Shown: positions 36,181-44,735, numbered from the stretch's first letter. The stretch: 64,000 nucleotides of DNA from an uncultured Saprospiraceae bacterium (GCA_937959275.1 CALGLU010000040.1:1-64000), one strand, 5' to 3'. The notes: generated from the letters alone by a model not told the origin. Translations and numbers: made by a program.

Positions 36181-36720
36181 GTGAAAAAACTAAACATCTG
36201 TAATGATCAATTCAATTATCACAAAATACAATTATCAGAATATTGGCGTGACACACTCATTGAAGTTGTCTATGTATCTACTAAAATATTTGATCTATTA
36301 AATGAATATTATGTCAACGATTCTCATGCAACTCATGACCCTCATATAGAGCATGGAGCTTTTCTATTGGGCGATTACTCACGCACAGAGTCTGGCCAGT
36401 ATGATATCACCATCGACCACTTAATTCTCGTCGAAGCAGAAGAACAATCCATTACAAATATTCAATTTGGTTCTGCCGCATGGCTTAAACTTGACAATGC
36501 ATTAGAGGATAATCCTGGATCTAAAATCGTAGGTTGGTTTCACACCCATCCCGGACATGGTATTTTTTTAAGCAGAGATGATTTAAATGTCTCGTATACT
36601 TATTTTAATAAACCATATCAAATTGCATTATTATTAGATAATCAGATTTCCCTAAAAAACAACCAATTAGAATTAGGGATATTTTCCTTCAAAGAAAACG
36701 GAGAAATCAATAATTATTAA
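36181..36720 (+). CDS. JAMM/JAB-type metalloprotease, probable Ubl deconjugase, 179 aa
   Basis: The zinc site is intact: Glu57 in IEHGAFLLG, then His121-x-His123-Pro and Ser131-x2-Asp134 in HTHPGHGIFLSRDD, which fits the JAMM pattern H-x-H-x7-S-x2-D. The WFHTHPG context is typical of bacterial JAB/Mov34 peptidases. Length fits a single domain. The start is a GTG at 36181; there is no other Met in the protein, so the choice is forced. It lies 5 bp after the membrane-anchored protein gene and ends the operon. Likely role: removal or processing of the ubiquitin-like modifier. The Ubl ends directly in Gly, so processing may not be needed for activation and deconjugation is more likely. Confidence 0.85.
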   Translation: MKKLNICNDQFNYHKIQLSEYWRDTLIEVVYVSTKIFDLLNEYYVNDSHATHDPHIEHGAFLLGDYSRTESGQYDITIDHLILVEAEEQSITNIQFGSAAWLKLDNALEDNPGSKIVGWFHTHPGHGIFLSRDDLNVSYTYFNKPYQIALLLDNQISLKNNQLELGIFSFKENGEINNY

Positions 36721-36890
36721 ATTCTATACCTAAGGGATTTGGGGTTGACCTGTTTAAGGTGAGAATATTTTTTAAGATCAAGATACAAAACGTAGAAATA
36801 GTATTGCTATTACGAGGCTTTGTAACGCAGAAATTAAAAAAATAGGCAGCAGTAAATAGGTCAAATTCAAGTACGTTGGATATATATAAA

Positions 36891-36923
36891 GGAATTATCA
36901 TGGAATTAATTTGGAATTAATAA
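36891..36923 (+). promoter_or_regulatory. 11-bp phased repeat array C
   Basis: GGAATT starts at 36891, 36902 and 36913, i.e. three units with an 11-bp period (GGAATTATCAT and close variants). The array lies 44 bp before the 380-aa gene at 36967. It is preceded by 170 bp in which I see no gene. Confidence 0.55.
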
Positions 36924-36966
36924 ATCCATCTAAAATGAACTTTACATTTACTTCAAACATCGTAAA

Positions 36967-38109
36967 ATGGATACAATATTTGTTCACATTAATTCTGCAA
37001 AGCAGTTTATTTCGCAAGGTGTCCAAATACTCGTTGGTACAATTCTTCAAACAGGAAGCCCATCAAATCCACACATTACAAATCCGACATTAGGGCCAAA
37101 CTCAGATTTACCACATTATAATCCACAACCTTGGGGAGACCCACAACCATTGACAGAAGACAATTCTTATACAATAGTTACGAGATCATTTGCACCTGAT
37201 TCTACTTTTGGAGGTGGCTTTGAAGGCAACGATAGAGGATTTAGTACAGACATAGATGCTGGTTCCAAAGTAAGTCAAGAAATCGGTATAGACTTAGATG
37301 AAGAGCAACCGATAACGAGCTTTGAAGAGCATAGTGATGAAACGACTCATCGTCTGGTACCAGAGAGAATTCATTCTCCTACAGAAGTCCCTGAAGGCGG
37401 CATTCTACATCAAAATGTGATTCAGGATGGAGATAAAACCATCTTACAATTTGGAACAGAGATAGATGCAGAGAATCCTTTTATACCAAATCCCTTTTCT
37501 GATCACAACCCTGCACCTTCAATAGATGTCTTTACAGAATATGAAATTGTACAAGATAAAGAGTCCAATACGCTAACCATTGCTGGGACGATAACGGGTG
37601 ATGACTTTCCTGCAACGGAAGCATTAATCTACGATGCCAATGGTCAGCCATTGTTTTTAGGTGTTGGTGCCCCTCCTGAATTAGCAAGCCCACTGACAAC
37701 TTTATTAGGAGAAAATCACAGGCCAATAACTGATTTTGATATCGTCGTCAATACAGACGAGCAAGGCAATTTTGAATCAGTCATATCTGAAGGGCAAGAA
37801 TATACGATTGAAGAATGGAATGAATCATTCACTTCTCAAGAAGTGGAGTTTACCGACCCATTGACAGATCCTATTAACGGAAGTATAGAAGAAATAAATG
37901 AAGCTGCAGGCGAAGTATCTGATGAATTCGATGAGGCTGGTCAAGAGATCAGAGATGCAGATGGATTCATCGACACCACTGGTGAAATCATAGAAGGTGG
38001 TGGAGAAATTCTGGGTGAAGTCGGAGAAGGAATTGCTGAGACAGGAGACGCCTTTGTAGACGGTGTTGGGGATACAATTGGTGGGGTCAGAGACGTTTTG
38101 GGCATCTAA
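36967..38109 (+). CDS. leader-bearing acidic protein A, 380 aa
   Basis: It begins MDTIFVHINSAKQFISQGVQ, the leader shared with the proteins at 38158, 41143 and 43046 (M-D/E-x-I-x-x-H/G-x-x-x-A-K/R pattern). LGPNSDLPHYNP follows near residue 40 and also occurs in the 373-aa protein. The body is acidic, with beta-rich segments around 180-300 and a helical, Gly/Glu-rich C-terminal part (EIIEGGGEILGEVGEGIAET, then DTIGGVRDVLGI). There is no conventional signal peptide, no TM segment and no cysteine of note. First gene of a unit that ends with an ATP-grasp ligase. Probably a substrate or effector of the locus; no family recognised. Confidence 0.55.
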   Translation: MDTIFVHINSAKQFISQGVQILVGTILQTGSPSNPHITNPTLGPNSDLPHYNPQPWGDPQPLTEDNSYTIVTRSFAPDSTFGGGFEGNDRGFSTDIDAGSKVSQEIGIDLDEEQPITSFEEHSDETTHRLVPERIHSPTEVPEGGILHQNVIQDGDKTILQFGTEIDAENPFIPNPFSDHNPAPSIDVFTEYEIVQDKESNTLTIAGTITGDDFPATEALIYDANGQPLFLGVGAPPELASPLTTLLGENHRPITDFDIVVNTDEQGNFESVISEGQEYTIEEWNESFTSQEVEFTDPLTDPINGSIEEINEAAGEVSDEFDEAGQEIRDADGFIDTTGEIIEGGGEILGEVGEGIAETGDAFVDGVGDTIGGVRDVLGI

Positions 38110-38157
38110 ACAAAAAGAAAGAATTCAAATTATAAATCATAAATCACTACACTTAAA

Positions 38158-41124
38158 ATGGACTCAATATTTTCTGGCATACAATCAGCAAGACAACATG
38201 TGCAAGACGCAAAATCTAAACTTAGTGCCGCAATCGCAGCCTACACCGCAGACTTAGCAAACAACACTGGCGGCCATCAAGGCAGCGATGTGGGTAATGG
38301 TGACTATGGAGGCTACCAAGGTGTTACAATAGCTAACTCTGGTGTAACGCAGATAGCAAATGACAATCAAAATGCATACGAGAATGCTGCATATGGGAAC
38401 GGAGACAATTCCAACTCCAATCAAGGCGACATCGCATCTAATAATTTTGTCACAGAAAGCGCGTATAATAATCAAGACGCATACGAGAATGCAGCTTATG
38501 GGAACGGAGACAACTCCAACTCCAACTCCAATCAAAACACATTAACAACTAATAATTTTGTCACAGACAGCGCAAATAATAATCAAGACGCATACGAGAA
38601 TGCAGCTTATGGAGGCAATAATGGAATCGCAGGGACTCAAGGAACTAACGCAGGCACTTCTCTTGACGTTATCGGCAACGACACAGATAACGATGCCGGT
38701 AACGGTGCTTATAGTGGTCCTCAGGGCGGTGAACTCTATCCTTCAAATCCTGAAGTAGTAGGTGAAAGTTACAGCGGCGAACAAGGTGGGACGCCTGGAT
38801 CAGTTCCTGATAACGCAACTGGTGGACCTAACAGTCTATCCACAGGCCATACAACAAATCCTGAATCGGTTGTCGGACTCGATAGCAACACTATGAATGG
38901 ACTTAACAATACAGATAGCAATGATGCGGGTACAATGACTACAGATGAACACACGGTTAATGCAGGAGTCGACCTAGGCGTTGTCAGTGGTTCTGTAGGT
39001 CAGACAACTGGCAGTGCAGAACAAGTAACCCACAATGCAGATGGCACCTCATCTGTTATTAGTCAAGACAACATCAATACTGGTGTAACTGGTGGCGTGG
39101 GTGTAGTTGTTGCCAACATTGAATCTGGCTCAGCACACACTAATATTCACAGTGTAGAAAATTCTGGTCCAACTGAGCAATTACAAGATAGTATTAATGA
39201 TAATGGAGGGCTCCTCGACACATCTGACATTTCAGCTATACCAGAAGGAATAACTGTCACAGAGATTGGTGAACCTGGCTTTGGTCTGTTCGATGGTGGA
39301 GATACAGACACCGCATCTCTCAGCACTGGAGTATCGGTTGGAGTCGAACTACCTGGCGATATTGGCGCAGAATTCTCTTCTGAGAGCACAGCAACCGTGA
39401 GTACTACAAATGTTGGTGGCCTTGACACTACAATTGCTACAAATAACGGAGACACTACAACGGTGGCCACAGGTGAAACGTCTATTACAGAGACAACTCA
39501 TTCAGTTCAGAACTCAGACGGCGTTTCGGTAGGGGACTCAGGTCCAGTATCATCAGATACATTTGCTGCTACAAACACGAGCCAACACACAGTAACTGAA
39601 GGAATGGACTACCCGAATACTGCGGACGGACAAAACGCTGCACAGACTCACGCAGATACTGGTGATCTTACTCTAGACGAGAGCGGTCAATATGATGTGA
39701 CGACTCAAACCACAAACACGCACACTGAAACCATGACTCAAGGAGGCATTTCTGTAAATACACCTGGCTCAACTATATCAGGTGGGGCTCCCGAAGTTCT
39801 CAATTCTGAAGTTGAACAGATGACTACAGTGGAGCATATGCAAGGTGATCCAAATAGTGGCACAAATCATTGGCCAGAAATGTTTGGTGGTGACCAAGTC
39901 CTAGGCACTTCAACATCACACTCTATGACTGAGAGTCCACAAAATGGAGAAGATGGATTTGCTGTAACTCAAACATCTGATTTCCAGGGACAGGGTACTC
40001 CAAATATAGAAGAAGTACAAGTTGATACAACTGGTGGTTTGTCATATGATATGACTCCTGCAGAAATGCAAGAACATGCCCAGACCGCCTTGCACTTTGA
40101 CCCAGACAATCAAGTATTACAAGATATAGCAAATGGCGAATCAGCCCCTGAAGCAATCAGCAATAGTGGTAATCCATTAACTGATACTTTCGTTGGTAAT
40201 GACAATGCACCAACTAATGCAGCACTTGAATCGATTGCCACTCTCGGTGATCCGCAGGCAATGTATGAAGCACAGTCTGGAGTTGCAGATGCGAATTGGG
40301 GAGGATCAACTACTGATACAAATTCGGACTCTAGCGGAGACGGAGCTGGTACTGGTTCGACTGTTAATACTTCTGTCGCAGAGAGTGCAAATAACAATCA
40401 GGATTCTTACGAAAATGAAGCATACGGTAGTTCTGACACTGGATCTGATTCGGACAGTGATTCTGATTCTAGTACGAATAGTGGATCAACTACTAGTAGT
40501 TCAGTAACTGAGAGTGCTAATAGTAATCAAGATTCTTACGAAAATGAAGCGTATGGTAATACTGACTCTAGTTCTGATTCAAACTCTAGTACTGATTCAG
40601 ACAGTGACTCTAGTACGGATAGTGGCACGACGACTAGCGGTTCCGTGACAGAGAGTGCTAATGATAATCAGGATTCTTACGAAAATGCAGCGTACGGTAA
40701 TACTGATACTACAACTACAACTACTTCAGATAGTGATTCTGATGACGATGATGACGATGATGACGATGGTGGTTGTTTTCTGACTACCTCAGCATGTGAA
40801 CACCGTGGGCTTTCTGATGATTGTCATGAGCTGACAGTGCTACGCGGATTCCGTGATACATGGATGCATGCGACACCTGAATTACAAGAGCAGGTACAGG
40901 AGTACTACCGCGTCGCACCAGCAGTTGTCGAATCTATACAGGCGATGCCTGATCGAACTGTTATTCTTGAGTCCATGTTTACAGAATATATTCGCCCAAG
41001 TGTTGAGGCCATTGAGCGTGGCGAAAATGATATGGCATACGATATCTATGTAAAGATGTTGTCTAACGTTCAAAAGTTGACGGCAGCAAACATGTCTTCT
41101 ACTGCTATATCAATAGAGGCTTAA
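38158..41124 (+). CDS. leader-bearing giant repeat protein with CFI-box-like C-terminus, 988 aa
   Basis: Leader MDSIFSGIQSARQHVQDAKS. A repeat of the form NNQDAYENAAYGN occurs three times near residues 70-160 and three times near 740-860, each followed by a Ser/Asp/Asn-rich linker. The long middle is Thr/Ser/Gly/Asp-rich and beta-prone without cysteines. A poly-Asp run leads to the last 115 residues: GGCFLTTSACE, then CHELTVLRGFRDTWM, then VQEYYRVAPAVVESI. This resembles the CFI-box C-terminal domain (CFI-TAAYG, then L--LR-FRD, then YY--SP--A--I). It is probably an extracellular filament or adhesin whose terminal box is a processing or anchoring point. It is the second gene of the unit and lies 48 bp after the 380-aa gene. 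Confidence 0.6.
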   Translation: MDSIFSGIQSARQHVQDAKSKLSAAIAAYTADLANNTGGHQGSDVGNGDYGGYQGVTIANSGVTQIANDNQNAYENAAYGNGDNSNSNQGDIASNNFVTESAYNNQDAYENAAYGNGDNSNSNSNQNTLTTNNFVTDSANNNQDAYENAAYGGNNGIAGTQGTNAGTSLDVIGNDTDNDAGNGAYSGPQGGELYPSNPEVVGESYSGEQGGTPGSVPDNATGGPNSLSTGHTTNPESVVGLDSNTMNGLNNTDSNDAGTMTTDEHTVNAGVDLGVVSGSVGQTTGSAEQVTHNADGTSSVISQDNINTGVTGGVGVVVANIESGSAHTNIHSVENSGPTEQLQDSINDNGGLLDTSDISAIPEGITVTEIGEPGFGLFDGGDTDTASLSTGVSVGVELPGDIGAEFSSESTATVSTTNVGGLDTTIATNNGDTTTVATGETSITETTHSVQNSDGVSVGDSGPVSSDTFAATNTSQHTVTEGMDYPNTADGQNAAQTHADTGDLTLDESGQYDVTTQTTNTHTETMTQGGISVNTPGSTISGGAPEVLNSEVEQMTTVEHMQGDPNSGTNHWPEMFGGDQVLGTSTSHSMTESPQNGEDGFAVTQTSDFQGQGTPNIEEVQVDTTGGLSYDMTPAEMQEHAQTALHFDPDNQVLQDIANGESAPEAISNSGNPLTDTFVGNDNAPTNAALESIATLGDPQAMYEAQSGVADANWGGSTTDTNSDSSGDGAGTGSTVNTSVAESANNNQDSYENEAYGSSDTGSDSDSDSDSSTNSGSTTSSSVTESANSNQDSYENEAYGNTDSSSDSNSSTDSDSDSSTDSGTTTSGSVTESANDNQDSYENAAYGNTDTTTTTTSDSDSDDDDDDDDDGGCFLTTSACEHRGLSDDCHELTVLRGFRDTWMHATPELQEQVQEYYRVAPAVVESIQAMPDRTVILESMFTEYIRPSVEAIERGENDMAYDIYVKMLSNVQKLTAANMSSTAISIEA

Positions 41125-41142
41125 AACCATTAAAATAAAACC

Positions 41143-41928
41143 ATGGAGAATATCATTTCACATTTAGAAATAGCAAAGCAAGAGATCAGTGCAGGTATAG
41201 CATCTCTTGGCATCATAATAAGTCAAGGTGGATCTGCTGGTTCCCCTTCATCGGGTACTCCAAACCCTGGTCCACAATTTATTCACCCTCCAAATGAAGC
41301 GACAACGTTGGCTAAAGGTGAGGAGGATGGTACTCCAATTATTCCACCAATGGAAAGCATAACACATGCCCGAGGTGAAGAACAGTGTGGTGGAGGAATT
41401 GAAGCCTCAACCCTTGCCAGAGGTGAGGAAGAGGGCGGCGGTTCAATCGACTACTCTACTCTAGCGATAGGTGAAGAAGATACCAAACCTCCTGGTCATG
41501 AAATATATACTCGGGCACTTGGAGAAGAAGCAGGTAGCAGTCCCCCGTTTGAACTGTCGTCAGCAAGCCTAGGTGAAGAAGATGGCAGTGACAGCCCCTA
41601 CGATACAGTAACAACACTTATGTTTGGTGAAGAGGATGGGGCTATCGATACTCCAGTTGAAGCAACGACACTTATGACTGGTGAAGAGGATGGCAGCGGC
41701 AAACCCTATGATACAGTAACATCACATATGCTTGGTGAAGAGGATGGAGCTATCGATACTCCAGTTGAAGTAACTACGCTTATGACCGGTGAAGAGGATG
41801 GTAGTGGCAAACCGTTTGATACAGTAACGACACTTATGCTTGGAGAAGAGGATGGGGCTTTCGATACTACAGTTGATGCACCTACGCTTATGACTGGTGA
41901 AGAAGATGGCAATCCATATGTGAAATAG
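41143..41928 (+). CDS. graspetide (plesiocin-like) precursor with twelve core repeats, 261 aa
   Basis: Leader MENIISHLEIAKQEISAGIA, then a Gly/Pro/Ser spacer to about residue 52. From 54 to 256 a core of the form TTLxxGEEDG repeats twelve times; GEE is invariant, the second Thr/Ser is kept in all, and the first Thr varies (TT, ST, SS, IT, YT, PT). Known plesiocin-type graspetides have the core TTxxxxEE, in which an ATP-grasp ligase joins Thr side chains to Glu side chains by ester bonds. The last six cores form three near-identical 36-codon blocks (period 108 bp), so the array grew by duplication. The ligase gene follows 43 bp later. Modification is inferred. Confidence 0.75.
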   Translation: MENIISHLEIAKQEISAGIASLGIIISQGGSAGSPSSGTPNPGPQFIHPPNEATTLAKGEEDGTPIIPPMESITHARGEEQCGGGIEASTLARGEEEGGGSIDYSTLAIGEEDTKPPGHEIYTRALGEEAGSSPPFELSSASLGEEDGSDSPYDTVTTLMFGEEDGAIDTPVEATTLMTGEEDGSGKPYDTVTSHMLGEEDGAIDTPVEVTTLMTGEEDGSGKPFDTVTTLMLGEEDGAFDTTVDAPTLMTGEEDGNPYVK

Positions 41929-41971
41929 ATTTAGAAATTTTAATACGACAAACTGTCTTTAAACCCTTTGT

Positions 41972-42871
41972 ATGTTTCTTTTATTTGGTGGTAAAAATGA
42001 TTTTAATATTCAGGCATTTGCAAAGCAATTAAGAGCTAAGCAGGTGGAGCATCAATCCATAATTATAGAAGAAGACAACATTCCATCTATTCATTGGGAC
42101 TTAAATAAAGACAAACTCTTGATAAACGATAAATTCATTAATCCGAGTTCAATATTTCTAAGGGACGATGTATTTGGATCAGTCACTTCAAACCCAAGTT
42201 CTAGTTATAGTTGGTATACTACCTTGCGCTCTTGGGCCTTATCCCATTATAGAACGTCAATGTTCAACAAGCATTATATTGGTATGAATAAATCCTATAA
42301 TCTTGTCTTAGCACAATCAGTCGGATTTGATATTCCAAAAACAATCATTACCAATGACACAGACCAGTTAAGTGCCATTAAAAAGAAACAGAATTATATT
42401 ATTAAACCCGTCTCTGGTGGACAGTATACTAGAGATTTAACGAATTATTTAAATACAGCAATACCAGCTAAAAAAAATCATACGAGTTTAACGTATTTAC
42501 AGAATAAATTAATCCAACCAGAGATGCGCATTTTTGGAATTGGTGAACTGTTTTATGGCTTTTGGATAAAATCAAATTTACTTGATTATAGAGAGGATAA
42601 GAAAGCACAAATTATTGCCTGCAAAGCTCCACTAGATTTAAGTCAAAAATTATCAAGATTAATGAAAGAATTAAAACTTGATTTTGTAGCTGCTGATTTT
42701 AAAACCTGTCCCCAAACGAATAAATTACTTTTTCTAGAAGTCAACTCAGGTCCAATGTTTGGAAGTTTTGATTATTACAGTCGTGGAGCCTTGACCAAAG
42801 CTATGATTTCATGGCATTTGAAAAGAGCTAAAAAATTAGCACCTACTGGAATCACTGCTAAAGCCAGTTAG
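41972..42871 (+). CDS. ATP-grasp ligase, probable graspetide-type macrocyclase, 299 aa
   Basis: ATP-grasp features: NYIIKPVSGGQYTR at about 132-145 (the ATP-binding Lys and Gly-rich loop), then DFVAADFKTCPQ and LFLEVNSGPMFGSF at about 230-262, with the D and E-x-N metal ligands. The overall size and the F-LRDD-FGS segment near residue 70, where graspetide ligases have a WYRR-like motif, fit the MvdC/MvdD/PsnB group. It is directly downstream of the twelve-core precursor and should join Thr/Ser to Glu side chains in it. It may also act on the other proteins with the same leader. No signal peptide; cytoplasmic. Confidence 0.75.
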   Translation: MFLLFGGKNDFNIQAFAKQLRAKQVEHQSIIIEEDNIPSIHWDLNKDKLLINDKFINPSSIFLRDDVFGSVTSNPSSSYSWYTTLRSWALSHYRTSMFNKHYIGMNKSYNLVLAQSVGFDIPKTIITNDTDQLSAIKKKQNYIIKPVSGGQYTRDLTNYLNTAIPAKKNHTSLTYLQNKLIQPEMRIFGIGELFYGFWIKSNLLDYREDKKAQIIACKAPLDLSQKLSRLMKELKLDFVAADFKTCPQTNKLLFLEVNSGPMFGSFDYYSRGALTKAMISWHLKRAKKLAPTGITAKAS

Positions 42872-42930
42872 CTTACCAAGTATAATTTTTTATTGTGATT
42901 CAAACTCAGCTTACTGGTTTAAATATTTAG

Positions 42931-42952
42931 AATTTAATTCCATCTTGTTTCT
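42931..42952 (-). promoter_or_regulatory. 11-bp phased repeat array D
   Basis: On the minus strand, units AGAAACAAGAT and GGAATTAAATT abut at 42931-42952, about 94 bp before the 373-aa gene. The second unit agrees with the first unit of array B at all but one position. Two units only, so weaker than arrays A, B and E. Confidence 0.45.
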
Positions 42953-43045
42953 TATAAAATACATGGCATTAATCAAACATCAGCATATGTTTAATAGAAT
43001 TATCCTAAAAAATCGAACATACATTTAAGCAAAAAGAAATAAAAC

Positions 43046-44167
43046 ATGGAAGCCATTATTTCACATCTGGTAGCTGCAAAAGGATTTGTCTCTAGTGGAC
43101 AGTCCGCACTCGACACAGCAGCTAGTGGAAGTCAGGTCACTGATCCTAGACTAGGTCCAAATTCTGATCTTCCACACTATAGACCGGACATACCGTATGC
43201 ACCTGAATTAAATGTCGGACCAAATACAGATCTACCTCATTATAATCCCCTGCCAAGTAGTGCAGATCCTGGCAGTGGTGCTACCGATGACTTAGGTCCT
43301 TCAAGCAGCTCAGGATTCGACCATTCATATCAAGAAGAAGTCATTACTGAATTTGGGAATGAACCTGAAGATGGCCCATTGGTAGATAGCGTCGGCGTAT
43401 ATGAACATGACCTTGGACAATGGAGTGATTCTGTTCATTCAGTCGATTTATCTGCTGTACCTGGCGACGCGGAATTGAACTTTCTTGGTTACGATGCTAA
43501 TGGAGCTGCAGTCGTTTCTATCGGAGCAGATGGTGTAGTTGTCACCTTAGAAGGCGAAGCTTCAGCATATCTTGCACAATTAAATCACAGCATAGAGGCT
43601 GGTCCATTAGGTATAACCGTAGAAGCCTTAGTCGGCGCTAGTGCCAGTGCATCTGCAGACTTTATAATTAACCCAACTGAAGGAGATTTCAAAGTTGAAT
43701 TACAGGCAGGAGTGGTTGTTGGAGCTACGATTGATGCGAATGGAGAATTAGAATTGGGTCACCTCACCGTTGAAGGTGGAGTCACTGGAGTTGCCGGTTT
43801 TGCCGCAGATGTCAACCTAGATGTTGGATTTGAGGATTGGACATTTGAATTTGATGGTGGAGGAAAATTAGCTTTTCTACTTGGCGGTGGAGCAGATGTT
43901 AGTTTCTCCCTTGATGGAAGAGCAATTGTAGCAGATGTTGGCGATGTGGGCAAAGTTGTCTGGGATCAGAGTGGAAATATTATTGGTGGCGCTATAGACT
44001 TTGGAGATGGCGTTGTTGAATTCGGAGGCGATGTTGGAGGAGCCATTCTAGACTTTGGAAATGATGTCGGTGGTGCCGCAGTAGATCTTGGAAGTGATGC
44101 TGGCGGAGCTGTGTTAGATTTTGGAGGTGATGTCGGCGGAGCTATCTGGGGTGCGTTCACTGATTAA
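43046..44167 (+). CDS. leader-bearing acidic protein with 11-residue C-terminal repeats, 373 aa
   Basis: It opens MEAIISHLVAAKGFVSSGQS, the shared leader. LGPNSDLPHYRP and VGPNTDLPHYNP follow (near 40 and 65), the motif also seen once in the 380-aa protein. The centre (about 145-315) is a smooth beta-rich, Ala/Gly/Val/Asp-rich domain (GVVVTLEGEASAYLAQL, then LEGLTVEGG-type strands). The last 65 residues repeat an 11-residue unit, GGDVGGAILDF-like, five times. No signal peptide and no Cys. Its neighbour, 23 bp downstream, is a DcrB/EagR-like small protein that may be its chaperone. No family recognised. Confidence 0.5.
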   Translation: MEAIISHLVAAKGFVSSGQSALDTAASGSQVTDPRLGPNSDLPHYRPDIPYAPELNVGPNTDLPHYNPLPSSADPGSGATDDLGPSSSSGFDHSYQEEVITEFGNEPEDGPLVDSVGVYEHDLGQWSDSVHSVDLSAVPGDAELNFLGYDANGAAVVSIGADGVVVTLEGEASAYLAQLNHSIEAGPLGITVEALVGASASASADFIINPTEGDFKVELQAGVVVGATIDANGELELGHLTVEGGVTGVAGFAADVNLDVGFEDWTFEFDGGGKLAFLLGGGADVSFSLDGRAIVADVGDVGKVVWDQSGNIIGGAIDFGDGVVEFGGDVGGAILDFGNDVGGAAVDLGSDAGGAVLDFGGDVGGAIWGAFTD

Positions 44168-44190
44168 TTAATACATAATAAATCAATTTT

Positions 44191-44640
44191 ATGAAAACAA
44201 TACATTTCAAAAACATAAGCCTTGAGGTTTTAGATTCTTGGAAAGAATCGAAAATAAATGTTAATTATATTTTCATTCAATCAAAAAAGATTGGTGAGTC
44301 TTATTGCACACTTTCTTTATACCATTTTAAAGATCCAGAAAGAGAATTAAATGAAGTCTATCAGACTACACTTGACAAGTATGCAAAACTTAAGAAATAT
44401 AAATTAATAGCACAGAATTCGATCGTCTCTGATGGTATTAATTATAACGACCGTAAGTTGTCCTTTTATGATAAAAAAAGAAAAAGTACAATAATCATTC
44501 AAGAGAAAATAATGGATATCGATGGAGAATTATATGTTATATCAGCACAAATGCATGAGTGCCCATTATTGTCTGTCTATAAAAAAGTAATACCGGAAAC
44601 ATTTAATTCTTTGACTATTCACACGTCAATTGTAGAATAA
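44191..44640 (+). CDS. DcrB/EagR (DUF1795)-like small protein, possible chaperone, 149 aa
   Basis: It begins MKTIHFKNISLEVLDSW, then VNYIFIQSKK, TLSLYHFKDPE, SIVSDGINYNDRKLSFY and TIIIQEKIMDIDGELYVISAQ. The order (F--FSLE-P--W-D-S, then YQR--F, then I-Q--, then DG---V---) is like DcrB/DUF1795 proteins. In type VI systems, members of this fold (EagR) are effector chaperones. It has no signal peptide. It lies 23 bp downstream of the leader-bearing 373-aa protein, so a chaperone/substrate pair is a fair guess. Family assignment is moderate; it could be another PsbP-like fold. Confidence 0.45.
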   Translation: MKTIHFKNISLEVLDSWKESKINVNYIFIQSKKIGESYCTLSLYHFKDPERELNEVYQTTLDKYAKLKKYKLIAQNSIVSDGINYNDRKLSFYDKKRKSTIIIQEKIMDIDGELYVISAQMHECPLLSVYKKVIPETFNSLTIHTSIVE

Positions 44641-44700
44641 ATTATTTTCGATCATGATGTAATTTGATTACTTAAATTTTTAAGTAGATAGTTTTTCATT

Positions 44701-44735
44701 GCATTTTCACTTCACTGTGAAAATGCATTTTTTTA
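44701..44735 (+). terminator. strong rho-independent terminator
   Basis: GCATTTTCAC (44701-44710) pairs perfectly with GTGAAAATGC (44717-44726) across a six-base loop, and a run of seven T follows. It ends the 43046-44640 unit, so the gene at 44887 has its own promoter. Confidence 0.85.

Noticed and set aside
32606-36720. Calling the conjugation operon an antiphage Bil/CBASS system
   Set aside because: E1, E2, Ubl and JAMM are present, but there is no nucleotidyltransferase or effector. The neighbours and the shared arrays point to the envelope machine.
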